A stretch of 64,000 nt of DNA from Lachnospiraceae bacterium (GTDB lineage Bacteria > Bacillota > Clostridia > Lachnospirales > Lachnospiraceae): positions 187,509 through 251,508 of the forward strand of contig CAJTFX010000006.1 of the NCBI GenBank assembly GCA_910575555.1, in the 5' to 3' direction. This document shows positions 1-8,585 of the stretch, in pieces. The notes beneath the pieces were generated by a model. The model saw only the letters and a list, made by a program, of their open reading frames with translations. It did not search any database and was not told the DNA's origin. Position numbers and translations under genes: made by a program. Position 1 is the first letter of the stretch; each line of letters opens with the position of its first letter.

Positions 1-159
1 TCTGCCTTTCAGAAGCGTCAGGGATTGTATATTTCCTGCATTGAAGAGATTGCCTACAAACGGGGCTTTATTGATGTGGAGCAGCTGAAGAAGCTGGCGG
101 AGCCTTTGTTAAAGACAGAGTATGGACAGTATTTGATGGATGTGGCGGCTGGATTATAG
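1..159 (+). CDS. rfbA: Glucose-1-phosphate thymidylyltransferase, C-terminal end (partial)
   Basis: The frame entering at base 1 encodes the last 52 residues of a RmlA-type enzyme and stops at TAG 157-159. The motifs CIEEIAYKRGFID and YGQYL are typical of the RmlA C-terminus. RmlA makes dTDP-glucose from glucose-1-phosphate and dTTP, the first step of dTDP-L-rhamnose synthesis in the cytoplasm. The gene is followed 13 nt later by rfbC, the usual operon partner, which supports the call. The catalytic part lies outside the window. Confidence 0.9.
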   Translation, partial: SAFQKRQGLYISCIEEIAYKRGFIDVEQLKKLAEPLLKTEYGQYLMDVAAGL

Positions 160-172
160 CATGGAGGATAAT

Positions 173-754
173 ATGGGAAAGATTCAGGTAACAGACAATT
201 GCAGCGGAATTCAGGGATTAAAAGTGATAGAGCCTGCGGTGTTCGGAGACGAGCGGGGTTATTTTATGGAGACATATAATTACAATGATTTTGCCCGGGC
301 GGGGATAGACTGTACATTTGTGCAGGATAATCAGTCGGCTTCTAAGAAAGGGGTTTTAAGAGGGCTCCATTTCCAGATTAATTATCCCCAGGATAAACTG
401 GTCCGGGTGGTAAACGGAGAAGTATTTGACGTTGCGGTGGATTTGCGGGAAGGCTCTGAGACCTTTGGCAAATGGTTTGGAGTGATACTTTCTGCCGAGA
501 ATAAGAAGCAGTTTTTTATTCCCAAAGGATTTGCCCATGGATTTGTGGTATTGTCTGAATATGCAGAATTTTGTTATAAAGTGACAGATTTTTACCATCC
601 CAACGATGAGGGGGGCCTGCTGTGGAAAGATCCTGAAATCGGCGTTCAGTGGCCCATGCCGGAGGGAATGACAGAGGATGATTTGATTCTTTCAGACAAA
701 GATAAGGTCTGGGGAGGAATCGGAGAATATGTAAGCAGCCGGAGAGAAAAATAA
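173..754 (+). CDS. rfbC: dTDP-4-dehydrorhamnose 3,5-epimerase RmlC
   Basis: A cupin-fold epimerase of 193 residues, normal length for the family. It acts on dTDP-4-keto-6-deoxyglucose in the dTDP-L-rhamnose pathway. Visible motifs are NQSASKKGVLRGLHFQ, whose His66 corresponds to the known catalytic base, then KLVRVVNGEVFDVAVDLR and FFIPKGFAHGF. The ATG at 173 is chosen because GGAGG (163-167) lies 5 nt upstream. In-frame ATGs at 140 and 161 would overlap rfbA or lack a ribosome binding site. It follows rfbA directly, so the two are co-transcribed. RmlB and RmlD are not in the window and may lie to the left. Confidence 0.95.
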   Translation: MGKIQVTDNCSGIQGLKVIEPAVFGDERGYFMETYNYNDFARAGIDCTFVQDNQSASKKGVLRGLHFQINYPQDKLVRVVNGEVFDVAVDLREGSETFGKWFGVILSAENKKQFFIPKGFAHGFVVLSEYAEFCYKVTDFYHPNDEGGLLWKDPEIGVQWPMPEGMTEDDLILSDKDKVWGGIGEYVSSRREK

Positions 755-827
755 GAGCTGCGTTGCGGGATCGCCGCAGGCAGTCCCGTGAGCAGACAGA
801 GCCGGAAAGAAAGGTAGGATTTGCAGC

Positions 828-2870
828 ATGAAGAAAAGGATTTTAGCATTTTTCCTGGCGGGAATGATGGCATTTTCCATGGCTCCCACAGAAACGTTTG
901 CAGCAGCCAACACAGAAGAGAACGGGAGGGCAGAGGGCCGTGTTTCTGATGCAGAGGACACTCTTTCAGACACAGAGCCTTTGAATGAGCTCTGGAATCA
1001 GCAGGAGGAACCGGAAAACGGCGGAAATGCCGCACAGACAGAGGAGGAGCAGGAATCAGAGGAACCTCTCTCTCTGGATGAACCGTCCATGGAAGAGGAT
1101 ATTCTGAAGAACTGGACGCCTCCCATGGGCGGCGTGGAGCAGCCTAAGGTGGTTGAGATATCGGAAGAGACAGCGGAATCTCTGGAGATTATAGAACCTC
1201 AGGAAACAGCAGACGGGACACTGGAATACCGTTCTTCTGTGCTTGGCTCCAAACAGTACGATTCTTCCTGGGATGTGTATTCCAGCAATTATATCTATAA
1301 CCGTCTGAATGAAAATGAGCGGAAACTCTGGGATGCATTGGATCTGGTTGCCAGGGGATATTTGCATGGAACCGAGAATGCGGTTAGAGTGGCGGTACAG
1401 GGAGAATATTATTATGCAGCGCAAAAGGGTGTATCTTTTACTTTCATGGGCGTGACCTATGACAGAGCGGCAGATCTGTTTACCATGTTTTCCTATTCCA
1501 ATCCTCAATATTATTTTATAGGAAACGGTTTTCTGTCCAATGGCAGTTCAATGTTCCCCATGATTTACGACGGCTTTGCCAACGGGGCCACAAGAGCGGC
1601 GGAGACTGCCAAGGTGAAGGCTCAGATTGACGCCATGGAAGCCCAGATTGCAGCGGGAACCACAGAGGTGGAGAAAGCCAGAATTGCCCATGACTTAATC
1701 TGTAAGAAAATAAAGTATGATCATGATTATATGAAGCCTGTATCAAAGACCCCTTACCATCAGACGGCTTACAGTGTATTTTGTGATGATTATACAGTAT
1801 GCGCAGGGTACACGAAGGCCTTTACCATTTTGATGAATGGAGCCGGAGTGGATACCTTAAGCGTAACCAGTAAAGAACATGCCTGGAATATGATTTGCAT
1901 CAACGATTCCTGGTATAATATAGATCTTACCTGGGATGATCTGGACGGGCAGTACGATATGGAAGTGATGTATGGTTATTTTAACCGCAGCACAGCAATG
2001 ATTACCGGGAAACTGGATCAGAACAATTATCATCAGAAAGAAAGCTGTTATACAGGACTGCTGCCAACTGCCACCCAGGATTCCGGAGCCACCCCAACTT
2101 CCATCGGAACCATAGGAACTCCCACAAAAACAGCGGCGGAGCCCCAAATTAAGAAAGTTCAGGCAAGCGGGAAGCTTCTGGTAAACTTAAGCACAGATAC
2201 CTCCGGGGCAGATATTTATTATACCACTGACGGCAGCGAACCTTCTTCCTCGGCTACCAGAAGCTATTATTACACCGGTGATTATTTCGAAGTGGATCAT
2301 AATGACACGGTAAAAGCAATTGCAGTCAAAGATACCATGTGGGACAGTAAAGTTACCTCAGCAAAACTGACTAAATCCACTCACACGGTAAAATTCAATA
2401 CCAAAGGCGGCAATAAAATATCTTCCAGGAAGGTTCTTTACGGCAATAAAGTGAAAAAACCGGCCAACCCCAAGCGCAGTAATTATTCTTTTGCGGGCTG
2501 GTATACCAGTTCCGGAGAAAAGTGGGATTTTAGTTCAAAGGTAACGAAGGATATGACGCTGACTGCCAAGTGGAAAAAAGTTACCACAGGGAAGGCGTCC
2601 ATTAAGAAGGTGACCAATGTTTCAGGAAAGAAAATGAAAGTTACCCTGAAGAAAGTCAGCGGGGCCAAGGGATATGAGTTCCGTTATGCCTCCAATTCGA
2701 AGATGAAATCGGCAAAACGCGTCACCGGGAAATCCACCAGCAGGACCATCGGAAGTCTGAAGAAAGGCAAGACCTATTATGTTCAGGCCCGGGCCTATAA
2801 GACAGATTCCAAAGGCAAGAAGATTTACGGTTCCTGGAGCGGAAAGAAAAGCGTAAAGATAAAGAAATAG
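828..2870 (+). CDS. Secreted transglutaminase-like protein with InlB-type and FN3-like repeats
   Basis: 680 residues. Residues 1-26 form a signal peptide (MKKR, hydrophobic core, end near TFAAA). An acidic linker follows to about residue 130. Residues ~280-410 hold a transglutaminase-like/papain-fold core with a plausible triad: Cys325 (VCAGYTKAF), His351 (EHAWNM) and Asp366 (YNIDLTWDD). About 455-515 resembles the chitobiase C-terminal type domain (IYYTTDGSEPS). About 517-583 is an InlB B-repeat-like unit (FNTKGG, FAGWYT, LTAKW), and 590-678 is an FN3-like domain rich in Lys. It is probably secreted and held at the wall by its basic tail; no LPXTG motif is seen. Substrate is unknown. It ends at a strong terminator. 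Confidence 0.85.
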   Translation: MKKRILAFFLAGMMAFSMAPTETFAAANTEENGRAEGRVSDAEDTLSDTEPLNELWNQQEEPENGGNAAQTEEEQESEEPLSLDEPSMEEDILKNWTPPMGGVEQPKVVEISEETAESLEIIEPQETADGTLEYRSSVLGSKQYDSSWDVYSSNYIYNRLNENERKLWDALDLVARGYLHGTENAVRVAVQGEYYYAAQKGVSFTFMGVTYDRAADLFTMFSYSNPQYYFIGNGFLSNGSSMFPMIYDGFANGATRAAETAKVKAQIDAMEAQIAAGTTEVEKARIAHDLICKKIKYDHDYMKPVSKTPYHQTAYSVFCDDYTVCAGYTKAFTILMNGAGVDTLSVTSKEHAWNMICINDSWYNIDLTWDDLDGQYDMEVMYGYFNRSTAMITGKLDQNNYHQKESCYTGLLPTATQDSGATPTSIGTIGTPTKTAAEPQIKKVQASGKLLVNLSTDTSGADIYYTTDGSEPSSSATRSYYYTGDYFEVDHNDTVKAIAVKDTMWDSKVTSAKLTKSTHTVKFNTKGGNKISSRKVLYGNKVKKPANPKRSNYSFAGWYTSSGEKWDFSSKVTKDMTLTAKWKKVTTGKASIKKVTNVSGKKMKVTLKKVSGAKGYEFRYASNSKMKSAKRVTGKSTSRTIGSLKKGKTYYVQARAYKTDSKGKKIYGSWSGKKSVKIKK

Positions 2871-2876
2871 AAAAGA

Positions 2877-2920
2877 AAAAGGGCTGTGGAGAAAGAAATA
2901 ATTTTCCCACAGCCCTTTTA
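2877..2920. terminator. Bidirectional rho-independent terminator
   Basis: AAAAGGGCTGTGG (2877-2889) pairs with CCACAGCCCTTTT (2907-2919), leaving a 17-nt loop. Flanking A and T runs make it work in both directions. It sits between the convergent stops at 2870 (+) and 2936 (-). Confidence 0.9.
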
Positions 2921-2935
2921 AGGGAATGCCGCCGA

Positions 2936-3643
2936 CTATTCTTTAATGCAGTTCCAGGTTAAAGTCACATAGGCTTTTGTTTTGGTGTTGCGCATGGTAA
3001 ATGTAACATAGTCCAGATCCCCGTCAAACGTAACTTTTTTTGCAAAAGAAGATTTGCTGCAGGAACTAATCTCGTAAGAACCGGAACCGTACTGCAGTTT
3101 CATGGAAGTGATTTTCCATCCCTTTGCCGCTTTTGCAGAAACCAATTGGTTTTTCAGCGTGGAAGAGTGAAAATAATTGCACTCGGTAGCGGACTGAAAC
3201 CGGGAAGTGAAATTTTTCTTTCCCACTTTAAAACTTCTCAGCGGATTACTGTAATTTTTCACCGTAATGGTGGATTTCAGCTTTTGGCTCCCGATCTGAA
3301 AGGTAATGTCGGCAGTACCGGCTTTTTTGAAAAAATAAACCCGGATATCTCCATCCTTATTAATATAGGGCCTTGCGATGGAAGAATCACTGCTTGTCAG
3401 CGCCTGAATGGAGGATGGCCGCGGTTTTTTGCTGGAACCTTTCCGGCAGACCCTCAGCGTTACAAAGGTAGCCGGCAGGTCGTCCGGCGCGGCGTAAAAT
3501 ACCATATTCTTATAAGAACTGGGCAGATAATACACAGCAGCCGCTTCCGCTGCACTGCCAGCCTGGGGAACAAAGAGAATTCCCGTCAGCAGAACAGCAA
3601 AGGTGAGTACCAGAGAAGAAATTTTTTTCAACGACTTTTTCAA
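2936..3643 (-). CDS. Secreted protein with Ig-like domain, unknown function
   Basis: 235 residues when started at TTG 3643, which has GGGAGG upstream with an 8-nt gap. A longer frame reaches 3709 but has no comparable ribosome binding site. The N-terminus (KKSLKKISSLVLTFAVLL) is a clear signal peptide ending near GSAAEA. The middle (~70-130) has a pattern like bacterial Ig-like domains (LTSSDSSIA, KKAGTADITF, STITVKNY). The C-terminal ~100 residues are basic, beta-rich and not recognised. It is convergent with the transglutaminase-like protein, shares a terminator with it and may act on the same surface. Confidence 0.7.
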   Translation of the reverse strand: MKKSLKKISSLVLTFAVLLTGILFVPQAGSAAEAAAVYYLPSSYKNMVFYAAPDDLPATFVTLRVCRKGSSKKPRPSSIQALTSSDSSIARPYINKDGDIRVYFFKKAGTADITFQIGSQKLKSTITVKNYSNPLRSFKVGKKNFTSRFQSATECNYFHSSTLKNQLVSAKAAKGWKITSMKLQYGSGSYEISSCSKSSFAKKVTFDGDLDYVTFTMRNTKTKAYVTLTWNCIKE

Positions 3644-3787
3644 TACTAAGACCTCCCATGATTTAGTTTGAGTGAAAATGTTCATAAAAGCTAATAATAA
3701 AGTTACCATAACTTAAGAAAAAAAACAATGGAAGATTTCCCATGGAATTGTTAAGAAATTTATAATTTTTTCTAAATATTCCGAAAT

Positions 3788-3816
3788 TTGCGTATTATGG
3801 TAAAAAATGTTATAAT
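3788..3816 (+). promoter_or_regulatory. Sigma-A type promoter for the first ABC-exporter operon
   Basis: TTGCGT (3788-3793), a 17-nt spacer and TATAAT (3811-3816). The start codon at 3855 follows, with AAGGAAG as ribosome binding site. The 211-nt gap 3644-3854 otherwise holds only AT-rich sequence and must also contain the promoter of the minus-strand gene at 3643, which I could not define. Confidence 0.75.
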
Positions 3817-3854
3817 GGCACAAGCTATTAAATAAAAAGGAAGCCAATATACCT

Positions 3855-4682
3855 ATGAATCAGAAATCAGAAAACCTTATTTCAGAAATCATCCAAAACC
3901 GCCGCCTGATCAGGACCCTGGCCAAAAATGATTTCAAAACGAAATTTTCCGGTTCCTACCTTGGAACCGTCTGGGCCTTTGTGCAGCCGGTCATTACCGT
4001 ATTAATCTACTGGTTTGTCTTTGATATGGCAATCGGCGCCCGGGCCCAAATCAGGGGAGAACTGCCGCTGCCCTATGTACTGTGGCTGGTGGCGGGAATC
4101 GTGCCCTGGTTTTTCTTTTCCGACTGCCTCAGCGCAGGGACCTCCGTGTTGAACGAATACAATTATCTGGTAAAAAAAGTCGTATTTCACATTGATATTC
4201 TTCCGGTGGTGAAAATATTTTCTTCTATATTTGTACACGTGTTTTTTGTGGCCGTTGCAGTGCTGCTGTTTTTGCTTTACGGATATTTTCCGGATTTGTA
4301 TGTGCTGCAGGCCCTGTATTACAGTGCAGGAGTGCTGCTGTTAGCCTTAGGCATGAGTTATTTCACCAGTGCGGTGTCCGTGTTTTTTCCGGATGTCCGG
4401 CAGATTGTAAATATCGGGCTGCAGATCGGAGTCTGGGCCACGCCGATTATGTGGGATATCAACGATATGAAAGAAAAGATTCCGGAAGCGGTTCTTATTA
4501 TTATGAAGTGCAACCCCCTGTATTACATTGTTCTGGGATACCGGGAGGCATTTATTGACAAGGTGTGGTTCTGGGAGCATCCGGGAATGACGCTGTACTT
4601 CTGGGGATTTACCCTGACAGTCTGCCTGTTGGGGGTCAAGGTGTTCAAACGGCTGAAAGTGCATTTTGCAGATGTGCTGTAA
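3855..4682 (+). CDS. ABC-2 type glycan exporter permease (Wzm/TagG-like)
   Basis: 275 residues with about six membrane segments. The N-terminal signature FKTKFSGSYLGTVWAFVQP and the C-terminal CNPLYYIVLGYREAFI are typical of permeases that export O-antigens, teichoic acids and capsules. Paired with the ATPase at 4763 it should flip an undecaprenyl-diphosphate-linked polymer across the membrane. It is the first gene behind the promoter at 3788. Close relatives include TagG and Wzm; sequence alone cannot say which polymer it carries. Confidence 0.92.
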   Translation: MNQKSENLISEIIQNRRLIRTLAKNDFKTKFSGSYLGTVWAFVQPVITVLIYWFVFDMAIGARAQIRGELPLPYVLWLVAGIVPWFFFSDCLSAGTSVLNEYNYLVKKVVFHIDILPVVKIFSSIFVHVFFVAVAVLLFLLYGYFPDLYVLQALYYSAGVLLLALGMSYFTSAVSVFFPDVRQIVNIGLQIGVWATPIMWDINDMKEKIPEAVLIIMKCNPLYYIVLGYREAFIDKVWFWEHPGMTLYFWGFTLTVCLLGVKVFKRLKVHFADVL

Positions 4683-4762
4683 TCCTTTGGCGGAATGCCT
4701 GATAGAAACGGCGGAATTTGCATGTTCCGCAATACTTAAGCAGCCGGAATAAAGGAGATATT

Positions 4763-6025
4763 ATGTCTGAGACAGCGATTAAAGTGACAAATGTCAGTAA
4801 AATCTATAAATTGTACGATACCCCTGCCGCACGGCTGAAGGACGCTCTGGGCCTGTCCAGGAAACAGGCATATCGGGAGCATGCGGCTTTGCATGATATT
4901 ACGCTGGAGATAAAAAAGGGAGAGACGGTGGGAATTATCGGTACCAACGGTTCCGGAAAGTCCACGCTGCTGAAAATTATTACGGGCGTGATCAGCCAGA
5001 GCCGGGGAGAAGTAGAGGTGGCCGGAAGAATTTCCGCCTTACTGGAGCTTGGCGCAGGATTTAACCAGGAGTATACAGGAATTGAAAATGTGTATCTCCA
5101 GGGAACGATGATGGGATTTACCAGAGAAGAAATCCAGGGGAAAATGGAGGCAATACTGGAATTTGCAGATATCGGTGACTTTGTACATCAGCCGGTGAAA
5201 ACCTACTCCAGCGGCATGTTTGTCCGTCTGGCATTTGCAGTGGCAATCAACATTGAGCCGGAGATTTTGATTGTGGACGAGGCGCTGTCTGTGGGAGATG
5301 TGTTTTTCCAGTCGAAATGTTACCGGAAATTCGAAGAATTTAAGGAAATGGGAAAAACCATTCTTTTTGTCAGCCACGATCTGAGCAGCATTACCAAGTA
5401 TTGCGACCGGGCAATTCTGCTGAATAAGGGTGTGAAAGTGATGGAAGGAACGCCCAAAGAAGCGGTGGATCGGTTTAAGATGGCCCTGGTGGCCCAGGAG
5501 GAAGAAAAACGGCGGGAGAATTCTTCCCTGTGGAAACCGGGAGCTTCCGGGGACAAATGGAGGAACGCATTGTCGGTGAATCCGGAAACGCTGGAATACG
5601 GGGATAAGAAAGCGGAAATTACAGATTTTGCAGTGGTCGATAAAACCGGCAAAATCACAAATGTCATTCAGAAAGGAGAGCCTTTTACCATAAAGATGAA
5701 GGTGGCCTTCCTGGAGGCTGTGGCGGAGCCGATTTTTGCCTTTACCCTGAAAAATCTTATGGGAATTGAGCTGACAGGAACAAATACCATGTTGGAGCAG
5801 CAGCCGGTGGAGCCAAAGCAGCCGGGGGAGGAGCAGAGCGTCAGCTTTACCCAGAAAATGACCCTGCAGGGCGGAGAATATCTGCTGTCCTTGGGATGCA
5901 CCGGATATGAACAGGAAGATTTCAGGGTGCACCACCGGCTGTATGACGTGTGCAGCATTGCCGTGGTTTCGCAGAAAAATACCGTGGGCTATTTTGACAT
6001 GGAATCAGCGGTGGAACTAGAATAA
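4763..6025 (+). CDS. ABC glycan exporter ATPase with C-terminal Wzt-like domain
   Basis: 420 residues from the ATG at 4763 (AAAGGAG upstream; the frame is open back to 4718). The nucleotide-binding domain has Walker A GTNGSGKST at residues 60-68, signature YSSGM and Walker B EILIVDEALSVGD. From about residue 270 a separate beta-sandwich-like tail follows (TDFAVVDKTGKITNVI through FDMESAVELE), matching in position the Wzt C-terminal domain. In E. coli O8/O9a systems that domain recognises the capped non-reducing end of the glycan. This makes it the partner of a chain-capping enzyme; see the methyltransferase-kinase fusion at 8586. Confidence 0.9.
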   Translation: MSETAIKVTNVSKIYKLYDTPAARLKDALGLSRKQAYREHAALHDITLEIKKGETVGIIGTNGSGKSTLLKIITGVISQSRGEVEVAGRISALLELGAGFNQEYTGIENVYLQGTMMGFTREEIQGKMEAILEFADIGDFVHQPVKTYSSGMFVRLAFAVAINIEPEILIVDEALSVGDVFFQSKCYRKFEEFKEMGKTILFVSHDLSSITKYCDRAILLNKGVKVMEGTPKEAVDRFKMALVAQEEEKRRENSSLWKPGASGDKWRNALSVNPETLEYGDKKAEITDFAVVDKTGKITNVIQKGEPFTIKMKVAFLEAVAEPIFAFTLKNLMGIELTGTNTMLEQQPVEPKQPGEEQSVSFTQKMTLQGGEYLLSLGCTGYEQEDFRVHHRLYDVCSIAVVSQKNTVGYFDMESAVELE

Positions 6026-6049
6026 AAAGACAGGGCAAAGGGACAGAAT

Positions 6050-8509
6050 ATGATTGAGAAATTTAATGTAGTAAGAGTCAGATTTCATATAGAAGAAGAA
6101 CAAATTCTGGTGCTTCAGGGATGGAAGCACGGCATGAAGCCGGAAGATACGCTGGAAGTAACGCTGGACGGAGTTCCCCTTTCCTTTACGATGGAAACTT
6201 ACGACGGCATGGAAGTGCGGCAGCGTTACATGATTTATGATCTGGGAATTGAAGAAGAATATTATCTCTACGTAACCTTGCCGGAGGATTTCGGAACGCG
6301 CAGGGAGCTGGCTTTGCGGGTGCGCACAGAGTCCCGGCCGGAGCAGGAGGGGCGTTTCGTATACCGGGAGAAGGTTTCCAATCTGCAGAAGCTTCAGGGC
6401 CAGGTGGATTTCTTCTTAGAGCAGGTAACCCTTAAGAAAGATCAATGTTATCTCAAGGGGTGGGCGGCTTCCGCTGTTCCGGTGGACATCCGGGTCAAAG
6501 GGGCCGGCGGAAAGGAAATCGAGAGCCGTGTGTCCTTTCATGAGCGCAGAGACGTCAGCCAGGTGTACCGGGAGATCCGGCAGATGCCGGAAAGCGGGTT
6601 TGAGGTGGCGCTGCCCCATAAAGGCTTGTCAGCCGTAACTTTGGAGATTACCAACGGAACCCGGGTCAGTCAGGTGAAAGTGCCCGTTGTGTCTACCTTT
6701 TTTTTCGAAAATATGCTGGGAAACAGTTACCTTGGAAAAGGAGCCAGGTTTCTGCAGCATCATGGATGGAAGCAGTTTTGCGCCCGTACCATGCAGGTGC
6801 TTGCCCAGAAATCCACCCCTCAGGGAGATTACGAGAAATACCGTCAGGCAGTGGCGCCCTCCCGGGAAGAGCTGGACCGTCAGCGGCGGGAGCAGTTTGC
6901 CTATGCTCCGCTGATTTCTGTGGTGGTGCCCTTATATAAGACGCCGGAAAAATATCTGGAAAAACTGGTGGAATCGGTGCAGAAGCAGACTTATGCCAAC
7001 TGGGAGCTGTGTCTGTCCGACGGCAGCGGCCAACCTTCTCCCATTGATAAATATCTGCGGAAATTAGAAAAGCAGGAGAGCCGGGTCAGGGTGGTGCGAA
7101 ACGACGCGTCTCTTAAGATTTCAGAGAATACCAATGCAGCCTTAAACGCGGCGGCGGGGGAATATATCGCCTTTGCCGATCATGATGATTTGCTGTCAGA
7201 GGACGCATTGTATGAATGCGTGAAGGTTCTGCAGGAAAAACCGGATACGGAATTGATTTATTCAGATGAGGACAAGGTTTCCATGAATGGAAAACATTAT
7301 TTCCAACCTCATTTCAAGTCTGACTACAACCCGGATTTGCTCTGCAGCATGAATTATTTCTGCCATCTGGTGGTGGTGAAGAAAGATTTACTGGAGCGGG
7401 CAGGAAAACTGAACGGCGAATATAACGGCGCCCAGGATTATGATTTCGTGCTGCGCTGCTGCGAACAGACCAGAGAAATTTACCATATTCCCAAGGTGCT
7501 GTATCATTGGCGGGCCCACGAGAATTCCACCTCTGAGAATCCGGAGAGCAAGCGGTATGCCTTTGAGGCAGGCAAACGGGCGGTGCAGGCTCATCTGGAC
7601 AGGCTTCAGATTCCGGCCAGGGTGGAAATGGGGGAATATCCCGGCCTTTACCGGGTGTATTATCAGTGGAAAGAACAGCCTTTGGTTTCAATTCTGATTC
7701 CCAATAAAGATCACACAGAGGATTTGGACAAATGCATCCGTTCCATTGAGGAACAGTCCTCTTACCGGAATTATGAGTATATTATTATAGAAAATAACAG
7801 CGAACTGCCGGAAACCTTTGAGTATTACAAAAAACTGGAAAGGGAAAACGAAAAAGTCCGTGTGGTGCACTGGGAAAAAGAATTTAATTTTGCGGCCATT
7901 AACAATTTCGGCGCAGAATTTGCCCAGGGAGAATATCTGCTTTTGCTGAACAACGATACGGAAATGATCGGAAAAGACTGTCTCTGGGAACTGCTTGGCC
8001 CCTGTATGCGGGAGGACGTGGGAATTACAGGAGCCAGACTGTATTACGAGGACGGCACCATACAGCATGCCGGCGTAGTGATTGGCTTCGGAGGAATTGC
8101 CGGGCATACCTTTATCGGGTTTGACGGGAAATCAAACGGGTATTTTTCCAGAATTATCTGCGCCCAGAATTACAGCGCAGTGACAGCGGCCTGCATGATG
8201 ACGAAGAAATCCGTGTATCAGCAGGTGGGCGGATTGACCGAAGAGCTGGTGGTTGCATTTAATGATATTGATTACTGTATGAAAGTGAAGAAATTTGGAA
8301 AGCTGATAGTATACAATCCTTATGCAGAATTATATCATTATGAATCAAAATCCCGGGGACTGGAGGATTCCCCCCAGAAACAGGAACGCTATTATAAGGA
8401 AATGAAATATTTTGTAACGAAATGGCAGGCATTTATGGATCAGGGCGATCCTTATTATAATCCCAACCTGACATTGTCCAAGGCGGATTTTTCACTGCGG
8501 CAGGTGTGA
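6050..8509 (+). CDS. Dual-domain family 2 glycosyltransferase with N-terminal beta-rich module
   Basis: 819 residues. The first ~280 form two similar beta-rich repeats (ILVLQGWKHG near 22 and CYLKGWAAS near 132) of a kind seen in front of rhamnan-type transferases. Two GT-A domains follow. The first runs from ~286 (LISVVVPLYKTPEKY) with the DHDD metal site. The second runs from ~544 (LVSILIPNKDHTEDL) with the NNDTE site and the acceptor-side motif FNDIDYCMKV. Two complete catalytic centres suggest a polymerising or bifunctional sugar transferase, plausibly rhamnosyl given the adjacent rml genes. It lies 24 nt downstream of the exporter ATPase in the same operon. Confidence 0.88.
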   Translation: MIEKFNVVRVRFHIEEEQILVLQGWKHGMKPEDTLEVTLDGVPLSFTMETYDGMEVRQRYMIYDLGIEEEYYLYVTLPEDFGTRRELALRVRTESRPEQEGRFVYREKVSNLQKLQGQVDFFLEQVTLKKDQCYLKGWAASAVPVDIRVKGAGGKEIESRVSFHERRDVSQVYREIRQMPESGFEVALPHKGLSAVTLEITNGTRVSQVKVPVVSTFFFENMLGNSYLGKGARFLQHHGWKQFCARTMQVLAQKSTPQGDYEKYRQAVAPSREELDRQRREQFAYAPLISVVVPLYKTPEKYLEKLVESVQKQTYANWELCLSDGSGQPSPIDKYLRKLEKQESRVRVVRNDASLKISENTNAALNAAAGEYIAFADHDDLLSEDALYECVKVLQEKPDTELIYSDEDKVSMNGKHYFQPHFKSDYNPDLLCSMNYFCHLVVVKKDLLERAGKLNGEYNGAQDYDFVLRCCEQTREIYHIPKVLYHWRAHENSTSENPESKRYAFEAGKRAVQAHLDRLQIPARVEMGEYPGLYRVYYQWKEQPLVSILIPNKDHTEDLDKCIRSIEEQSSYRNYEYIIIENNSELPETFEYYKKLERENEKVRVVHWEKEFNFAAINNFGAEFAQGEYLLLLNNDTEMIGKDCLWELLGPCMREDVGITGARLYYEDGTIQHAGVVIGFGGIAGHTFIGFDGKSNGYFSRIICAQNYSAVTAACMMTKKSVYQQVGGLTEELVVAFNDIDYCMKVKKFGKLIVYNPYAELYHYESKSRGLEDSPQKQERYYKEMKYFVTKWQAFMDQGDPYYNPNLTLSKADFSLRQV

Positions 8510-8585
8510 CGCGTTGGGGAGACAGGGCAGGACGGCGCAGCTTTATATCACAGCAGAAGAGATTGCAGTAGGGAAAGAGGTTACA

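Noticed and set aside
5039-5935. 298-codon minus-strand frame opposite the exporter ATPase
   Set aside because: It lies wholly inside a gene with intact Walker and signature motifs and has no recognisable protein features.
8514-8585. TTG start for the methyltransferase-kinase fusion
   Set aside because: It lies 4 nt after the previous stop without a spaced ribosome binding site, whereas ATG 8586 has GAAAGAGG upstream and gives the normal N-terminus.
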